Assembly: GCF_030503895.2 (NCBI RefSeq)
Contig: NZ_CP129970.2
Location: 1,738,001 to 1,802,000 of the forward strand
Direction: 5' to 3'
From: Marivirga arenosa
Lineage (GTDB): Bacteria; Bacteroidota; Bacteroidia; Cytophagales; Cyclobacteriaceae
DNA: 64,000 nucleotides
A model generated the notes under the pieces. It searched no databases and was not told the origin of the DNA. It saw nothing but the letters and a program-made list of their open reading frames with translations. How positions within the stretch are numbered: position 1 is the stretch's first letter; each line of letters starts with the position of its first letter. Below, in pieces: positions 33,691 to 44,400 of the stretch. Made by a program: the position numbers and the translations under genes.

Positions 33691-35106
33691 TTACTGTGTT
33701 TTATGAGCAGTATCCTGGATCAGTTTCCAAGCTATTTCTAAATGTTCTTTAGTCAATTCAGGGTGTCCGCCCACTAAACGTAAAGTGTATTTTCCATTTA
33801 GCTTGGTGTGCGTAATAAATATTTTCCCAGTGACATTTACCTGTTTTAGCAGCTGTTCATTGAATTGATTCAGTTCATCCTCATTCATTTTTCCATTATT
33901 AAATCGGAAGCATAAAAGGTTAACCGGAACAGGCGCCAGCATTTCAAAATCAGCTGATTTTTCAATCTCTTTTTCCAGCCATTGCGCCCATACAATATGA
34001 TTGTGAATGATGGATCTTAATTTATCGGCTCCAAATTCGCGCAATACGAACCATAATTTTAAAGCCCTGAACCTTCTACCTAATTGTATGTGCCAGTCCC
34101 TATAATTATTCACTTGCTCATCAGCATCTGTTTTTAAATACTCAGGAGTTATGCTATAGGTTTGTTTTAATAAATCAGGTTCTTTCACATAGTAAAGGCT
34201 ACAGTCAAAGTTTACAAACATCCATTTGTGCGGATTGAAGACCATACTGTCGGCTAATTCCAATCCTTTGCTCATCCATCTATGCTCTGGACAAATTAAA
34301 GCTGCACCGGAATAAGCAGCATCTACATGAAACCAGATATGATGTTTTTTGGCAATCTGTCCGATTTTTTCAAGTGGATCAACAGCAGTCGTTCCTGTAG
34401 TACCCAACGCTCCCAATATAAAAAGAGGTTCGTAGCCTGAATCTATATCTTTTTGAATTTTTTCTTCCAGCTTTTCAGGAATCATTGCGAAATTCTCATC
34501 TACAGGAATTTTGACCAAATTATTAATGCCAAAGCCTGCAATTTTCACATTCTTATCAATGGAACTATGCGCTTGTTCTGAAGCGTAAATTCTGTATCGA
34601 GGCATTCGATGAAATCCCTTTTCATTAATTTGAAAATTACAGGCTTTTTCTCTTGCCGTAATCAATGCATTAAAGGTACCGGTAGAGGCAGTGTCCTGAA
34701 TCGAACCAGTCCAATCTTTAGAAAGGCCAAGCAAATCACGCATCCATTCCATCATGCGGTCCTCTAATTCGGTAGCAGCTGGGGAGGTGAGCCAAACCAT
34801 TCCTTGAGTACCCAATACAGACATCAACATCTCACCTAATATAGAAGGCTTGCTTTTAGAAGCGGGGAAATAGGCAAAGAAGTTAGGGCTTTCCCAATGG
34901 GTGATGCCAGGCATGATTTTATCTTCAAAATCTTTAAATATAGCATTGAAAGACTCAGCGCTCTCAGGGAAGCTCTCAGGGATTTGAGCTTTTATTTCTC
35001 CCGGCTTAACCTTTGAAAGGACCGGATATTCTTCTACATTTTCTAAATAATCGGCCATCCAATCTACCATGGCATGGGCATGCTTTCTGAACTCTTCTAT
35101 CTCCAT
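33691..35106 (-). CDS. PLP-dependent aromatic-L-amino-acid decarboxylase family
   Basis: A 471-residue group II decarboxylase (DDC/tyrosine decarboxylase type), cytoplasmic. The cofactor Lys is in VFNPHKWMFVNFDCS; the Asp that holds the pyridine N is in WFHVDAAYSGAALI; the N-terminal substrate part has NFFAYFPASKSKPSILGEML. These enzymes turn aromatic amino acids into amines and CO2; some members instead make phenylacetaldehydes. Substrate cannot be fixed here. It is transcribed towards the recombinase remnant and marks the edge of the conserved chromosome. Confidence 0.9.
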   Translation of the reverse strand: MEIEEFRKHAHAMVDWMADYLENVEEYPVLSKVKPGEIKAQIPESFPESAESFNAIFKDFEDKIMPGITHWESPNFFAYFPASKSKPSILGEMLMSVLGTQGMVWLTSPAATELEDRMMEWMRDLLGLSKDWTGSIQDTASTGTFNALITAREKACNFQINEKGFHRMPRYRIYASEQAHSSIDKNVKIAGFGINNLVKIPVDENFAMIPEKLEEKIQKDIDSGYEPLFILGALGTTGTTAVDPLEKIGQIAKKHHIWFHVDAAYSGAALICPEHRWMSKGLELADSMVFNPHKWMFVNFDCSLYYVKEPDLLKQTYSITPEYLKTDADEQVNNYRDWHIQLGRRFRALKLWFVLREFGADKLRSIIHNHIVWAQWLEKEIEKSADFEMLAPVPVNLLCFRFNNGKMNEDELNQFNEQLLKQVNVTGKIFITHTKLNGKYTLRLVGGHPELTKEHLEIAWKLIQDTAHKTQ

Positions 35107-35189
35107 AATGAATGATTTTCAATGCATTCAAATATAAGCTTTATAATTGTGATGGACGAAACAAAAATGTTGAGTGGTGTATAAATAAA

Positions 35190-35223
35190 AAAGTCTCTCT
35201 AAAATTAAATTCAGAGAGACTTT
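35190..35223 (-). terminator. Terminator of rpmE2
   Basis: Eleven-base stem (35190-35200 with 35213-35223), followed on the minus strand by a T run, 24 bases after the L31 stop. Confidence 0.88.
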
Positions 35224-35246
35224 CTTGAAGAAGTGATAATCTATAA

Positions 35247-35495
35247 TTATTTCTTCTTTTTGTATTTTTGGTTGAACTTCTCCACACGACCTGCAGTATC
35301 CAAGAAAATTTTCTTTCCTGTATAAAAAGGGTGAGAAGCTGAACTAACTTCAATTTTTACTACCGGATATTCTTTACCATCATCCATTTTGATAGTTTCA
35401 TCAGAAGTCATTGTAGACCTCGTTAAGAATTTCACGTCTGCTTGAGTATCCCAGAATACAACTTCTCTGTAATCTGGATGAATTTCTTTTTTCAT
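35247..35495 (-). CDS. rpmE2: 50S ribosomal protein L31 type B
   Basis: An 82-residue ribosomal protein of the large subunit. It starts [16 protein letters not shown] and has [24 protein letters not shown], the typical L31 pattern. It lacks the zinc-binding cysteines of type A L31, so it is the type B (zinc-independent) form. Bacteroidota commonly carry only this form. It has its own promoter and terminator. Confidence 0.95.
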   Translation of the reverse strand: MKKEIHPDYREVVFWDTQADVKFLTRSTMTSDETIKMDDGKEYPVVKIEVSSASHPFYTGKKIFLDTAGRVEKFNQKYKKKK

Positions 35496-35544
35496 AACTA
35501 ATAAATTAAATTATTGATTTCCAACCAATTCTTTTAAAGGAATG

Positions 35545-35576
35545 CAAAAATAGCAGATGCATTTAATCTTTCCAAA
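35545..35576 (-). promoter_or_regulatory. Bacteroidota-type promoter of rpmE2
   Basis: On the minus strand TTTG (35573-35576) is followed after 20 bases by TATTTTTG (35545-35552), an exact TAnnTTTG -7 box. The gene starts 50 bases downstream. Confidence 0.6.
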
Positions 35577-35635
35577 CACCTGCTTATTTATTGCTTAACT
35601 ATTTTAATTATCTTGCAAGCCATAAAGTATTCAAT

Positions 35636-37348
35636 ATGAGATTATTATTTACTATCTTTTTCATTTTCTCCACCTCACTTTTGCTTGCCCAGGCTGTAAA
35701 TGCTCCTCTAAACCGCGATTATTATCATTTATTGGAGAGACTGGAAGTGAAAAGCGGGAAATTTTCTGAAGGGTTTCATGCTTCCATGAAGCCATTCAAT
35801 AGAAAAGAAATTGCTCAGTTTTTAGATAGTTTAGATACGGGTGATTATAACCGAAAAGATAAATTCAACCATAATTATTTGAAAAATGATAATTGGGAAT
35901 GGGTTGATAGTGCTGATTACAAAAATGAAAAAGGCATATTTGGGCACATTTATAAAACTAAAGCAGACTTTTTGAATGTTCATAATGATGAATTTGATTT
36001 ACATATCAACCCCGTTTTAGATTTTTCAATCGGGCAAGAAAGTATCTCTGATAATAGACTTTATACCAATACCCGCGGGCTTGAGGTAAGAGGGCTGATT
36101 AATGAAAAGTTAGGATTTTACACTTTCGTAGGTGAAAATCAAGTGGTATTTCCGTCTTATGTGAATGATTATGTAAGCGATTTTAGCGCAGTGCCTAATG
36201 AAGGATTTTGGAAGCCTTATGGTGATAATAATGAAGGGGTAGATTTTTTCACTGCTAGAGGATATATCTCATTTCAGGCTACCAAAAGTATTAATTTACA
36301 ATTTGGTCATGATCGCTTTTTCATAGGGAATGGAGAACGTTCGTTAATTCTAAGCGATTTTTCTCCGGGCTATCTATTTTTAAAAGCTGAGACAAGCATC
36401 TGGAAATTGAATTATACCAACCTATTTGGATTACAAACAGCAGATGTTGTGCTAAGAGGGAACCAGCTATCAGGTACACAATATCAGTATCCTCGAAAAT
36501 TTTTATCGCTTCACCATTTAAGCTATAATATTACGGATAACATCAACATAGGAGTTTTTGAGGCCATCATGTCGGGCGATTCATCAGTCGCTCAAAATCC
36601 AATTGATCCGGTTTACTTCAATCCATTAATTTTTTATAGAGCCTTAGAACAACAGGATGGTAGTTCTGGCAACGCTCTTTTGGGTATGGATTTCAGGGCA
36701 TTATTCTTAAAGCGGTTCAGCTTATACGGTCAACTCGTTTTGGATGAATTCTTAATTGATAATTTAAGACAAGGAGGCTGGTGGGCCAATAAATGGGCGG
36801 TTCAGACGGGTTTGAAGTATTTCAATGCTTTTGAAATTCCTAATTTGGATTTGCAGGCTGAATATATTGTAGCAAGACCTTTTATTTATGGGCATGATTC
36901 TAATTTCACTAATTATGCGAATTATAAGCAACCATTAGCTCATCCTTTAGGTGCTAATTTTGAAGAGTGGGTGGCTACTTTGCGTTATCAAATCACACCT
37001 AGAATTAATTTTCAGGCAAAAGCGGTAATGGCTGAATTTGGAACAGATACTACTGCTGTGGGCCATTTTGGAGGTGATATTTTTAAAACGAATAATACTC
37101 GATATACACACATCAATCCTGATACAGGAAGCAGATGGCAATATGGACATACAATTGGTCAAGGAGAACGTAATACCTTACAATTCGTGAAAATGACCTT
37201 AAGTTATATGCCGTATCATAATCTCTTCCTTGATTTAAATTATAGTATTAGAAATCAAGAAAGCCAATTTGGTAATAATACCAGTGAGAATAGTTTTTAT
37301 GGAATAAATCTTAGATGGAATATTCCTAAGCGAGAGAATTTATTTTAA
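35636..37348 (+). CDS. Capsule assembly Wzi-family outer-membrane protein
   Basis: A 570-residue protein starting at the ATG at 35636, which gives a signal peptide (LLFTIFFIFSTSLLLAQ); an in-frame TTG further upstream has no such signal. The body is an outer-membrane barrel with Wzi-family segments such as INLQFGHDRFFIGNGERSLI and FSPGYLFLKAETSIWKLNY. Wzi is a surface lectin that holds capsular polysaccharide, but Bacteroidota members are often away from capsule loci, as here, so the ligand is uncertain. The stop abuts a small convergent gene. Confidence 0.82.
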   Translation: MRLLFTIFFIFSTSLLLAQAVNAPLNRDYYHLLERLEVKSGKFSEGFHASMKPFNRKEIAQFLDSLDTGDYNRKDKFNHNYLKNDNWEWVDSADYKNEKGIFGHIYKTKADFLNVHNDEFDLHINPVLDFSIGQESISDNRLYTNTRGLEVRGLINEKLGFYTFVGENQVVFPSYVNDYVSDFSAVPNEGFWKPYGDNNEGVDFFTARGYISFQATKSINLQFGHDRFFIGNGERSLILSDFSPGYLFLKAETSIWKLNYTNLFGLQTADVVLRGNQLSGTQYQYPRKFLSLHHLSYNITDNINIGVFEAIMSGDSSVAQNPIDPVYFNPLIFYRALEQQDGSSGNALLGMDFRALFLKRFSLYGQLVLDEFLIDNLRQGGWWANKWAVQTGLKYFNAFEIPNLDLQAEYIVARPFIYGHDSNFTNYANYKQPLAHPLGANFEEWVATLRYQITPRINFQAKAVMAEFGTDTTAVGHFGGDIFKTNNTRYTHINPDTGSRWQYGHTIGQGERNTLQFVKMTLSYMPYHNLFLDLNYSIRNQESQFGNNTSENSFYGINLRWNIPKRENLF

Positions 37349-37495
37349 TTATTCGGATATAGACTTTTGGGCCATCTCATAGCCATTCTTAAATGCATCT
37401 ACATATTTTTCAGTATTGGATAAAAATTCAGTACCCAATACGGCAAATAATCCTATAAGAAATCCGATGAACTGGTTTTTGTTAATTCTTTTCAT
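37349..37495 (-). CDS. Small membrane protein, 48 residues
   Basis: Read directly: ATG at 37495, TAA at 37349. The product starts MKRINKNQFIGFLIGLFAV and has one membrane helix with a basic N-terminus and an amphipathic tail (NTEKYVDAFKNGYEMAQKS). It lies between Wzi (convergent, no spacing) and the terminator of the CoA transferase gene. Basic-hydrophobic design supports a real small inner-membrane protein; no family is recognised. Confidence 0.55.
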   Translation of the reverse strand: MKRINKNQFIGFLIGLFAVLGTEFLSNTEKYVDAFKNGYEMAQKSISE

Positions 37496-37534
37496 TGGTT
37501 AGATAGTTTTTGGCTAAAATTATTAAACATCACA

Positions 37535-37572
37535 AAAAAATAAAAATGTCCGACTTCATGATCGGACATTTT
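37535..37572 (-). terminator. Terminator of the CoA transferase gene
   Basis: Eleven-base stem (37543-37553 with 37562-37572), then on the minus strand a T-rich tail, 12 bases after the stop. Confidence 0.88.
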
Positions 37573-37584
37573 AATGTATGTAAA

Positions 37585-38868
37585 TTATAATTTACCAAAT
37601 CGTTCGAAAGCAGCTTTTTCTAATTCCTCTCTGGCATCAGGATGAGAAATCGAAATCAATGCTTTTGCTCTTTCCCTTAAATTTTTACCGTACAAGTTCA
37701 CGACACCATGTTCAGTTACAATATAATGCACGTGAGCTCTAGTAGTGGTTACACCTGCTCCTTCTTTTAGGAAAGGAACAATTTTACTAACCCCTTTATT
37801 GGTAGCAGATGGCATAGCAATAATAGCTTTTCCTCCTTCTGATAGAGATGCACCTCTAATGAAATCCATTTGGCCTCCAACACCAGAGTATTGATATTGC
37901 CCAATAGTATCAGCGCAAACCTGACCGGTTAAATCAATTTCAATGGCAGAGTTAATAGCGGTTACCTTTGGATTTTTTCTTATGATGGCAGTATCGTTGG
38001 TGTAGGCAGCTTCTTTCATATGAACTACTGGATTATCATCCATAAAATCATATAATTCTTGAGATCCCATGGCGAAACAGGTCACTAATTTGCCCGTTTT
38101 GATTTCTTTTTTACGACCATTGATTACGCCACTTTTTACAAGCGGTAATATTCCATCTGAGAACATTTCAGTATGCACTCCTAAATCCTTATGATTTCCT
38201 AAATTTAGTAAAGCAGCATTAGGGATTGCCCCAATGCCCATTTGTAGTGTAGCACCATCCTCTACTAAACTCGCTACATTTTCCCCAATTTTATGTTCCA
38301 CCTCAGTAGGTACAACCACATCGTGTACTCTAATGGGGTCATTCACTTCAATCGCACAATCAATTTGACTAATGTGAATAATCCCGTCACCATGAGTTCT
38401 TGGCACATTAGGATTTACCTGAGCAATTACCAACTTTGCCGTTTGAATTGCAGGGATAGTGACATCCACAGAAACCCCTAAGGAACAATAGCCATGTTGG
38501 TCTGGAGTTGAGATTTGGATAAAAGCCACATCAAGAGGCAAAATATTTCTTCTGAATAGCCAGTGTACTTCACTTAAAAAAATCGGGATATAATCTCCTT
38601 TTCCCTCTGCTATGGCTTTTCGAACATTTCCTGCTACAAAAGCGCTATTAATTTTAAAAGCTTTATAATAGGGTTCTTGAGTATATAAAGCCTGACCTTC
38701 TGTATGCAAGTGAAAAAGCTCTACATCTTCTAGCGAATTGTATCTTTCAGACAGCGCATCTACTAACTTTAAAGGAGTCATGGCGGCCCCTTGAATGAAT
38801 ACTCTACTTCCAGATTTAACGTGTGAAACGGCCTCTTCGGCAGTTACTATAGTTAGTGATTCTTTCAT
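37585..38868 (-). CDS. Acetyl-CoA hydrolase/transferase family (4-hydroxybutyrate/succinate CoA-transferase type)
   Basis: A 427-residue enzyme that moves CoA between acyl groups through a glutamyl-CoA intermediate. The active Glu is in HTEMFSDGILPLV, and GIGAIPNAALLNL is the CoA-binding loop; GGQMDFIRGASLSEGGKAI and YIVTEHGVVNLYGK complete the family pattern. Likely reaction: succinyl-CoA or acetyl-CoA exchange with acetate, succinate or 4-hydroxybutyrate. The ATG at 38868 (MKESLTIVTAEEAV) aligns better with the family than the frame's earliest start 13 codons upstream. Confidence 0.88.
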   Translation of the reverse strand: MKESLTIVTAEEAVSHVKSGSRVFIQGAAMTPLKLVDALSERYNSLEDVELFHLHTEGQALYTQEPYYKAFKINSAFVAGNVRKAIAEGKGDYIPIFLSEVHWLFRRNILPLDVAFIQISTPDQHGYCSLGVSVDVTIPAIQTAKLVIAQVNPNVPRTHGDGIIHISQIDCAIEVNDPIRVHDVVVPTEVEHKIGENVASLVEDGATLQMGIGAIPNAALLNLGNHKDLGVHTEMFSDGILPLVKSGVINGRKKEIKTGKLVTCFAMGSQELYDFMDDNPVVHMKEAAYTNDTAIIRKNPKVTAINSAIEIDLTGQVCADTIGQYQYSGVGGQMDFIRGASLSEGGKAIIAMPSATNKGVSKIVPFLKEGAGVTTTRAHVHYIVTEHGVVNLYGKNLRERAKALISISHPDAREELEKAAFERFGKL

Positions 38869-39034
38869 AATTCTTTTCTTGTTTGCAGTCGCAAAATTAT
38901 TAATCACAAATTAAGGATTCTTGAGGAAAACTATCGAAAATAATGATAAATGTCAGGGATTTAATATTAACAAATGTATATCTTAAGGCTGGTAAAAATG
39001 TCATTTATATTATGAATGACAATTGAATGTAGTT

Positions 39035-39490
39035 ATGAGATTTTACAAAGCACTGTTATTTCCGATACAATTTCAGATTTTAGCCTATAGCTTACTTTTA
39101 GTGGCATTTATTGCTGTATTTATTAATGTATATGTAGCTATTTTATTATTTCTGATTAGTTTTTTAATTTTAACCGCATATTCTGGAATCGAATTCAAAG
39201 GGAATAAGTATAGAGAGTTTAATGCGTTTTACTTTATCAAAACTGGAGAATGGAAGGGCTATGAAGGAATTGAGAAAATATTTATTAAGAATTTAAAAAC
39301 TAGCCAAAGGTTTTATGGAAGGGCAAATACTAGTTCCGTTATCAATGTTGAAAAATATATTGCCTTCCTTAAATTTTCAGATGGTACAACAATTGAATTG
39401 AAAACGGCTAAAAAGAAAGCCAAGCTTTTACAAAAACTTGACAGCTTGAAAAGCTATTTACACACCACTATCCAAGATCAATCGAGATAA
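39035..39490 (+). CDS. Hypothetical membrane protein, 151 residues
   Basis: An unrecognised protein with two adjacent membrane helices near the N-terminus (about residues 10-55, ILAYSLLLVAFIAVFINVYVA and AILLFLISFLILTA), then a soluble strand-rich part (EFNAFYFIKTGEWKGYEGIEKIFI, KYIAFLKFSDGTTIEL). The tail resembles PH-like domains that often follow such helices, but this is uncertain. The ATG at 39035 is preferred over an in-frame TTG at 39023. Convergent with the SpoIIAA-like gene, six bases apart. Confidence 0.6.
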   Translation: MRFYKALLFPIQFQILAYSLLLVAFIAVFINVYVAILLFLISFLILTAYSGIEFKGNKYREFNAFYFIKTGEWKGYEGIEKIFIKNLKTSQRFYGRANTSSVINVEKYIAFLKFSDGTTIELKTAKKKAKLLQKLDSLKSYLHTTIQDQSR

Positions 39491-39496
39491 TAGCTG

Positions 39497-39904
39497 TTAG
39501 CTTATTTTTTTAGCTTTTTTATTATCAATCGTTGAAACCCATTCTTTGGCCTCATCTATAGTTGAAAATATTTTATAAGGAACAGGCTGATTTTGGAATG
39601 AAAATATAACTTTTAAAACAGCTCGAATAGCAGCATTTGATATTACGTAAGCTGTTCCATTACAATATTTTTCCATTAATTTCCAATGCTCACTTAACCA
39701 AGTAGCTTGCTTTTTTTGGTGAGATAATTTGGGGATTCCTGCTTTTCGTGCATCAAAAATTATAGATAAATTTATCCTGTTATCATAAATTTTAGAAAGT
39801 TCAGATAAGTATTGATTAAAGTTTTCATCAGTACTTTTCTCACCAGTAAACGTTACCTTAATTAAGGATTCTTCAGAAGAATCTATTGTTGCATATGTTT
39901 TCAT
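39497..39904 (-). CDS. SpoIIAA/STAS-like protein
   Basis: A 135-residue soluble protein with alternating strands and helices: LIKVTFTGEKSTDENFNQYLSEL, INLSIIFDARKAGIP, GTAYVISNAAIRAVLKVIF, YKIFSTIDEAKEWV. This matches the SpoIIAA-like/STAS-SEC14 fold seen in small Bacteroidota proteins of unknown role. It does not show a conserved phosphorylatable Ser motif that I can identify. It is alone, upstream of nothing on its strand but gltD's end. Confidence 0.65.
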   Translation of the reverse strand: MKTYATIDSSEESLIKVTFTGEKSTDENFNQYLSELSKIYDNRINLSIIFDARKAGIPKLSHQKKQATWLSEHWKLMEKYCNGTAYVISNAAIRAVLKVIFSFQNQPVPYKIFSTIDEAKEWVSTIDNKKAKKIS

Positions 39905-39946
39905 TTCATTAAAAACTATGCGTTGATTAATATGTTTAAAGTAGTG

Positions 39947-41413
39947 TTACTTTTCTAATTCAGCTATGTCAAAAAACGAACTGTCTTTCGCGGGTAATTC
40001 TGTTCGTCCCATTAAATACTGATCCACTTCTCTGGCAGCTTCTCTACCTTCTGATATAGCCCAAACCACCAAAGACTGACCTCTTCTGGCATCACCAGCG
40101 GTAAAAATATTTTCTACATTGGTTTTATATTGATCGGCTCCTACTAATCCTGTTTGGGTTTTTTCAACACCTAAATTTTCTAGCAAATGATTTTCAGGAT
40201 GAGAAAAACCAATGGCAAGTAAAGCCAGTTCACAAGGTACATCTCTTTCCGTCCCCTGTATTTCTTGCATGCTTTGTCTACCTCCTTGGTTTACCCACTC
40301 AATATCGACCAACTTAATATGACTTAATTCTCCTTTTTCATTCCCCTTAAATTCCTTAGTCAATACTCCCCATTTTCTTTCGCCACCTTCCTCATGTGAA
40401 GAAGAAGTGCGTAAAGTCATAGGCCATAGTGGCCAAGGATCGCTATCATCTCTTTTAAGGTGAGGTTTTGGCATCAATTCTAATTGAAGAACAGAACTAG
40501 CTTTTTGTCTATGCGAAGTGCCAATACAATCTGAACCCGTATCTCCACCACCAATTACAACCACATTTTTTCCTTCAGCTGAAATTTTATTTTCAACTTT
40601 ATCTCCTGCAACTTCTTTGTTTTGCATAGTAAGGAAATCCATTGCAAAGTGAATGCCTTTTAGCTCCCTACCCGGAATAGGAAGATCTCTAGGCACGGTA
40701 GAACCAGTGCAAATCACAATGGCATCAAAATCATCCTTCAGCATATCAGGATTAATATTTTTTCCTACTTCAGCATTCACCTTAAAACGGATGCCTTCTT
40801 CGTCCATAATGCTAATTCTGCGCTCTACGAACCGCTTCTCTAATTTGAAATCTGGAATTCCATACCGAAGTAATCCGCCAATTCTGCTTTCACGTTCAAA
40901 TACAGTTACCCAATGTCCTGCTTTATTAAGCTGATCAGCTGCCGCCAATCCGGCTGGTCCTGATCCAATAACCGCTACTTTTTTATCGGTTCTTACTTGA
41001 GGAGGATTTGGTTTTATATACCCTAATTCATAAGCTTTTTCAGCGATTGTTTTTTCAATATGCTCGATAGCCACTGGAGGTTTATTAATACCTAATACAC
41101 AGCTTGCCTCACAAGGAGCGGGACATATTCTTCCTGTGAATTCGGGAAAGTTGTTGGTAGAATAAAGAATTTTAGCAGCTTCTTCCCAATTTTCATGATA
41201 AACCGCATCATTAAATTCAGGAATAATATTTCCTAAAGGGCAACCAGAATGGCAAAACGGGATGCCACAATCCATACACCTTGCTGCCTGCTTTTTGGTT
41301 TTCACCTCAGGAAAAGGCTGGTAGATTTCTTTAAAATCTTCTATCCTTTTTTCAGGTGGTCTGCTATCTGGTAATTCTCTATCAAACTTTAAAAATCCGT
41401 CTTGCTGTCCCAT
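39947..41413 (-). CDS. gltD: Glutamate synthase small subunit
   Basis: A 488-residue FAD protein that passes electrons from NAD(P)H to GltB. Two iron-sulfur Cys clusters lie at the N-terminus (CMDCGIPFCHSGCPLG and CPAPCEASC), followed by the FAD fold (GSGPAGLAAAD) and the NAD(P)H fold (GGGDTGSDCIGTSHRQ), then NIFTAGDARRGQSLVVWAI. The start is directly adjacent to the gltB stop (no spacing), so both are translated together at matching levels. Length is typical. Confidence 0.95.
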   Translation of the reverse strand: MGQQDGFLKFDRELPDSRPPEKRIEDFKEIYQPFPEVKTKKQAARCMDCGIPFCHSGCPLGNIIPEFNDAVYHENWEEAAKILYSTNNFPEFTGRICPAPCEASCVLGINKPPVAIEHIEKTIAEKAYELGYIKPNPPQVRTDKKVAVIGSGPAGLAAADQLNKAGHWVTVFERESRIGGLLRYGIPDFKLEKRFVERRISIMDEEGIRFKVNAEVGKNINPDMLKDDFDAIVICTGSTVPRDLPIPGRELKGIHFAMDFLTMQNKEVAGDKVENKISAEGKNVVVIGGGDTGSDCIGTSHRQKASSVLQLELMPKPHLKRDDSDPWPLWPMTLRTSSSHEEGGERKWGVLTKEFKGNEKGELSHIKLVDIEWVNQGGRQSMQEIQGTERDVPCELALLAIGFSHPENHLLENLGVEKTQTGLVGADQYKTNVENIFTAGDARRGQSLVVWAISEGREAAREVDQYLMGRTELPAKDSSFFDIAELEK

Positions 41414-44400
41414 TTATGCTACTATTTTTTCGTTAGTCTTTTGTTCTTCTGCTTTTTTTGCTTCTAAAATGCGCTTGTAATCGTGAGGGATTACTTTGAT
41501 GAATTTTGATAAATAGTGATCAAAATCCTCTAAAATAGTTTTGGCTTTTACGCTGCCAGTGGCTTGAGCATGATAATCAATTAAGGTCTTAAGCTCATTT
41601 ATATCCTCTTCCGAAGGACTTTCCATGCCTACCATGGCTTTATTACAATTTTCCTCAAATGAATTATTTTCATCTAACACATAGGCGATACCACCACTCA
41701 TTCCGGCTGCAAAGTTTTTACCAGTTTCACCAAGTACCACTACTCTTCCACCTGTCATGTATTCACATGCATGATCCCCTACGCCTTCAACCACGGTATG
41801 CACTCCTGAATTTCTAACACAGAATCGCTCACCGGCCATTCCGTTAATGTAGGCATATCCAGAAGTCGCCCCATAAAAGGCGACATTCCCAATTATGATA
41901 TTTTCAGATGCCGTAAAGCTTGAGTTTTTAGGAGGATAAATGAGGAGTTTACCGCCAGATAAGCCTTTTCCGTAATAGTCATTAGACTCACCTTCAATTT
42001 CAAAGGTCACTCCTGGAGCAAGGAATGCTCCAAAGCTTTGCCCTGCTGATCCTTCAAATTTATATCGAATTGTATCTTCGGGAAGCCCTTCTCCTTTATA
42101 CTTTTTACTGATTTCATTGGAAAGAATTGCCCCCACCGCTCTATTGATATTCCGGATTGGGAAAGTTTTTCGAACAGCTTGTTTATTGTCTAAAGCCTCT
42201 TTGGCAGTTTCCAATAGTTGCCAATCTAATACCTCATCTAATTCGTGCTCTTGCTCAATTTGTTTAAATACTCCAACTTGCTCAGCTATATGCTCCTGAT
42301 ATAAAATTGGACTCAGATCAAGGTCCTTTAATTTCCAGAAAGGCACATCATTTCTAACCTTTAATACTTCTGAATGGCCAACCATTTCATCAATAGTTTT
42401 GAATCCTAATTGAGCCATTATTTCCCTTAAATCTTCAGTTAGGAATTTAAAGAAATTCACAACATGCTCAGGATCTCCAGTAAAGAGTTTTCTTAATTCT
42501 GGATTTTGAGTAGCTACTCCTACAGGACAAGTATTGGTATGACATTTACGCATCATGATACAACCTTCGACCACCAAAGCAGCAGTTGAGATTCCCCATT
42601 CTTCAGCTCCTAATAAAGTAGCGATGGCCAAATCACGACCTGTTCTCATTTGTCCATCCGCTTGTACCGTAATTCTACTTCTTAGGTTGTTTTTTACTAA
42701 GGTTTGATGGGCTTCAGCTAATCCTGATTCCCATGGAAGTCCAGCATGACGAATAGAGCTTAAAGGCGATGCACCTGTTCCTCCATCTGCACCTGAAATT
42801 AGAACCACATCTGCATTGGCCTTTGAAACTCCGGCTGCCACGGTACCCACACCGGCTTGTGAAACCAATTTCACATTAATTCTGGCTGTACGATTAGCAT
42901 TTTTTAAATCGTATATAAGTTGGGCTAAATCCTCAATCGAATAAATATCATGATGGGGTGGAGGAGATATTAATCCTACTCCTGGAGTGGAATGCCTTAC
43001 TCTTCCTATCCATTCATCTACCTTATGACCTGGCAATTGACCTCCTTCACCGGGCTTAGCGCCTTGTGCCATTTTAATTTGGAGTTCATCAGCATTAGTT
43101 AAGTAATAACTAGTTACACCAAATCGTCCAGAAGCGACTTGCTTTATTGCAGATCTTTCCCAATCACCATTTGGCTTTACTTCAAATCGCACTTCATCTT
43201 CTCCGCCTTCACCACTGTTACTTTTAGCACCAATTCTATTCATGGCAATAGCAAGTGTAGAGTGGGCTTCATGAGAAATTGAACCAAAAGACATGGCTCC
43301 GGTGGCAAATCTTTTCATGATACTTTCAGCTGGCTCCACTTCAGATAATGAAATAGGTACTCTTTTCTTAAAGTCGAATAAGCCTCTTAAGGTTAAGGTA
43401 TCTTTTACCTGATCATTAATTTTTGAAGCATACTTTTTATAAAGTGAAAAGTTAGCGGTCTTAGTGGAATGCTGAAGCAGATGAATTGTTTCCGGATTGA
43501 AAAGGTGTTTTTCACCTCTTTGTTTCCATTGGTAAACGCCTCCAACTTCTAAACCTTTTTTAACCTGATTATTTGAAGGATAAGCTTGTAAATGTCTTAC
43601 TAAAACTTCTTTAGCTAATCCATCAAAATCAATGCCTTCAATTCGAGAGATTGTACCCGTAAAGCATTTTTCAATCACGGTTGAATGAAGACCTAATGCT
43701 TCAAAAATTTGTGCACTTTGATAGGACTGCAAGGTGCTGATCCCCATTTTAGATAAAATCTTCAATAAGCCATAGCCGATTGCTTTCTGATAATTTGCTA
43801 CTGCTTCTTCTTTTGAAAGCCCATCTTCTAATTGACCTTTATCATGCAGTTCTTCAATTGAATTAATTGCTAGGTAAGGATTTATCGCACTAGCTCCATA
43901 TCCAATGATAGTGGCAAAATGGTGAGTTTCTCTTACATCTCCCGCTTCTACTACTATACCTGTTTTAGTTCTAAGGTTTAATTTTACAAGATGTTGGTGA
44001 ACTGCTCCAGTTGATAATAAAGAAGGAATAGGGGCGTGGTCATGATCAATATTTCTATCGGAAAGAATTAAAACAACTTTTCCGTTCTTTGCTGCCTCTT
44101 CTGCCTTAGCGCAAATCGTATTTAGTCCTTCTTCTAATCGGCCAGGCTCTCCATCAGCTTTAAATACACAATCAATAATCTCATAATCAAAGCCAATGTC
44201 TTTTAAGTACATGAATTTAGCAATATCAGAATCCAGTAAAACAGGTTGTGATATGTGAACTTGTTTCGCATGCGCAGGAGATTCCTCTAAAATATTCAAA
44301 CTTTCACCCACTCTGGTGAAAAGTGACATAACCATTCTTTCTCGGATGGGGTCAATTGGAGGATTACTTACCTGGGCAAATAACTGCTTGAAATAATTTG

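Noticed and set aside
40653..40934. Open frame antisense to gltD
   Set aside because: Lies across the FAD-binding region of a clear gltD gene; composition is that of a shadow frame.
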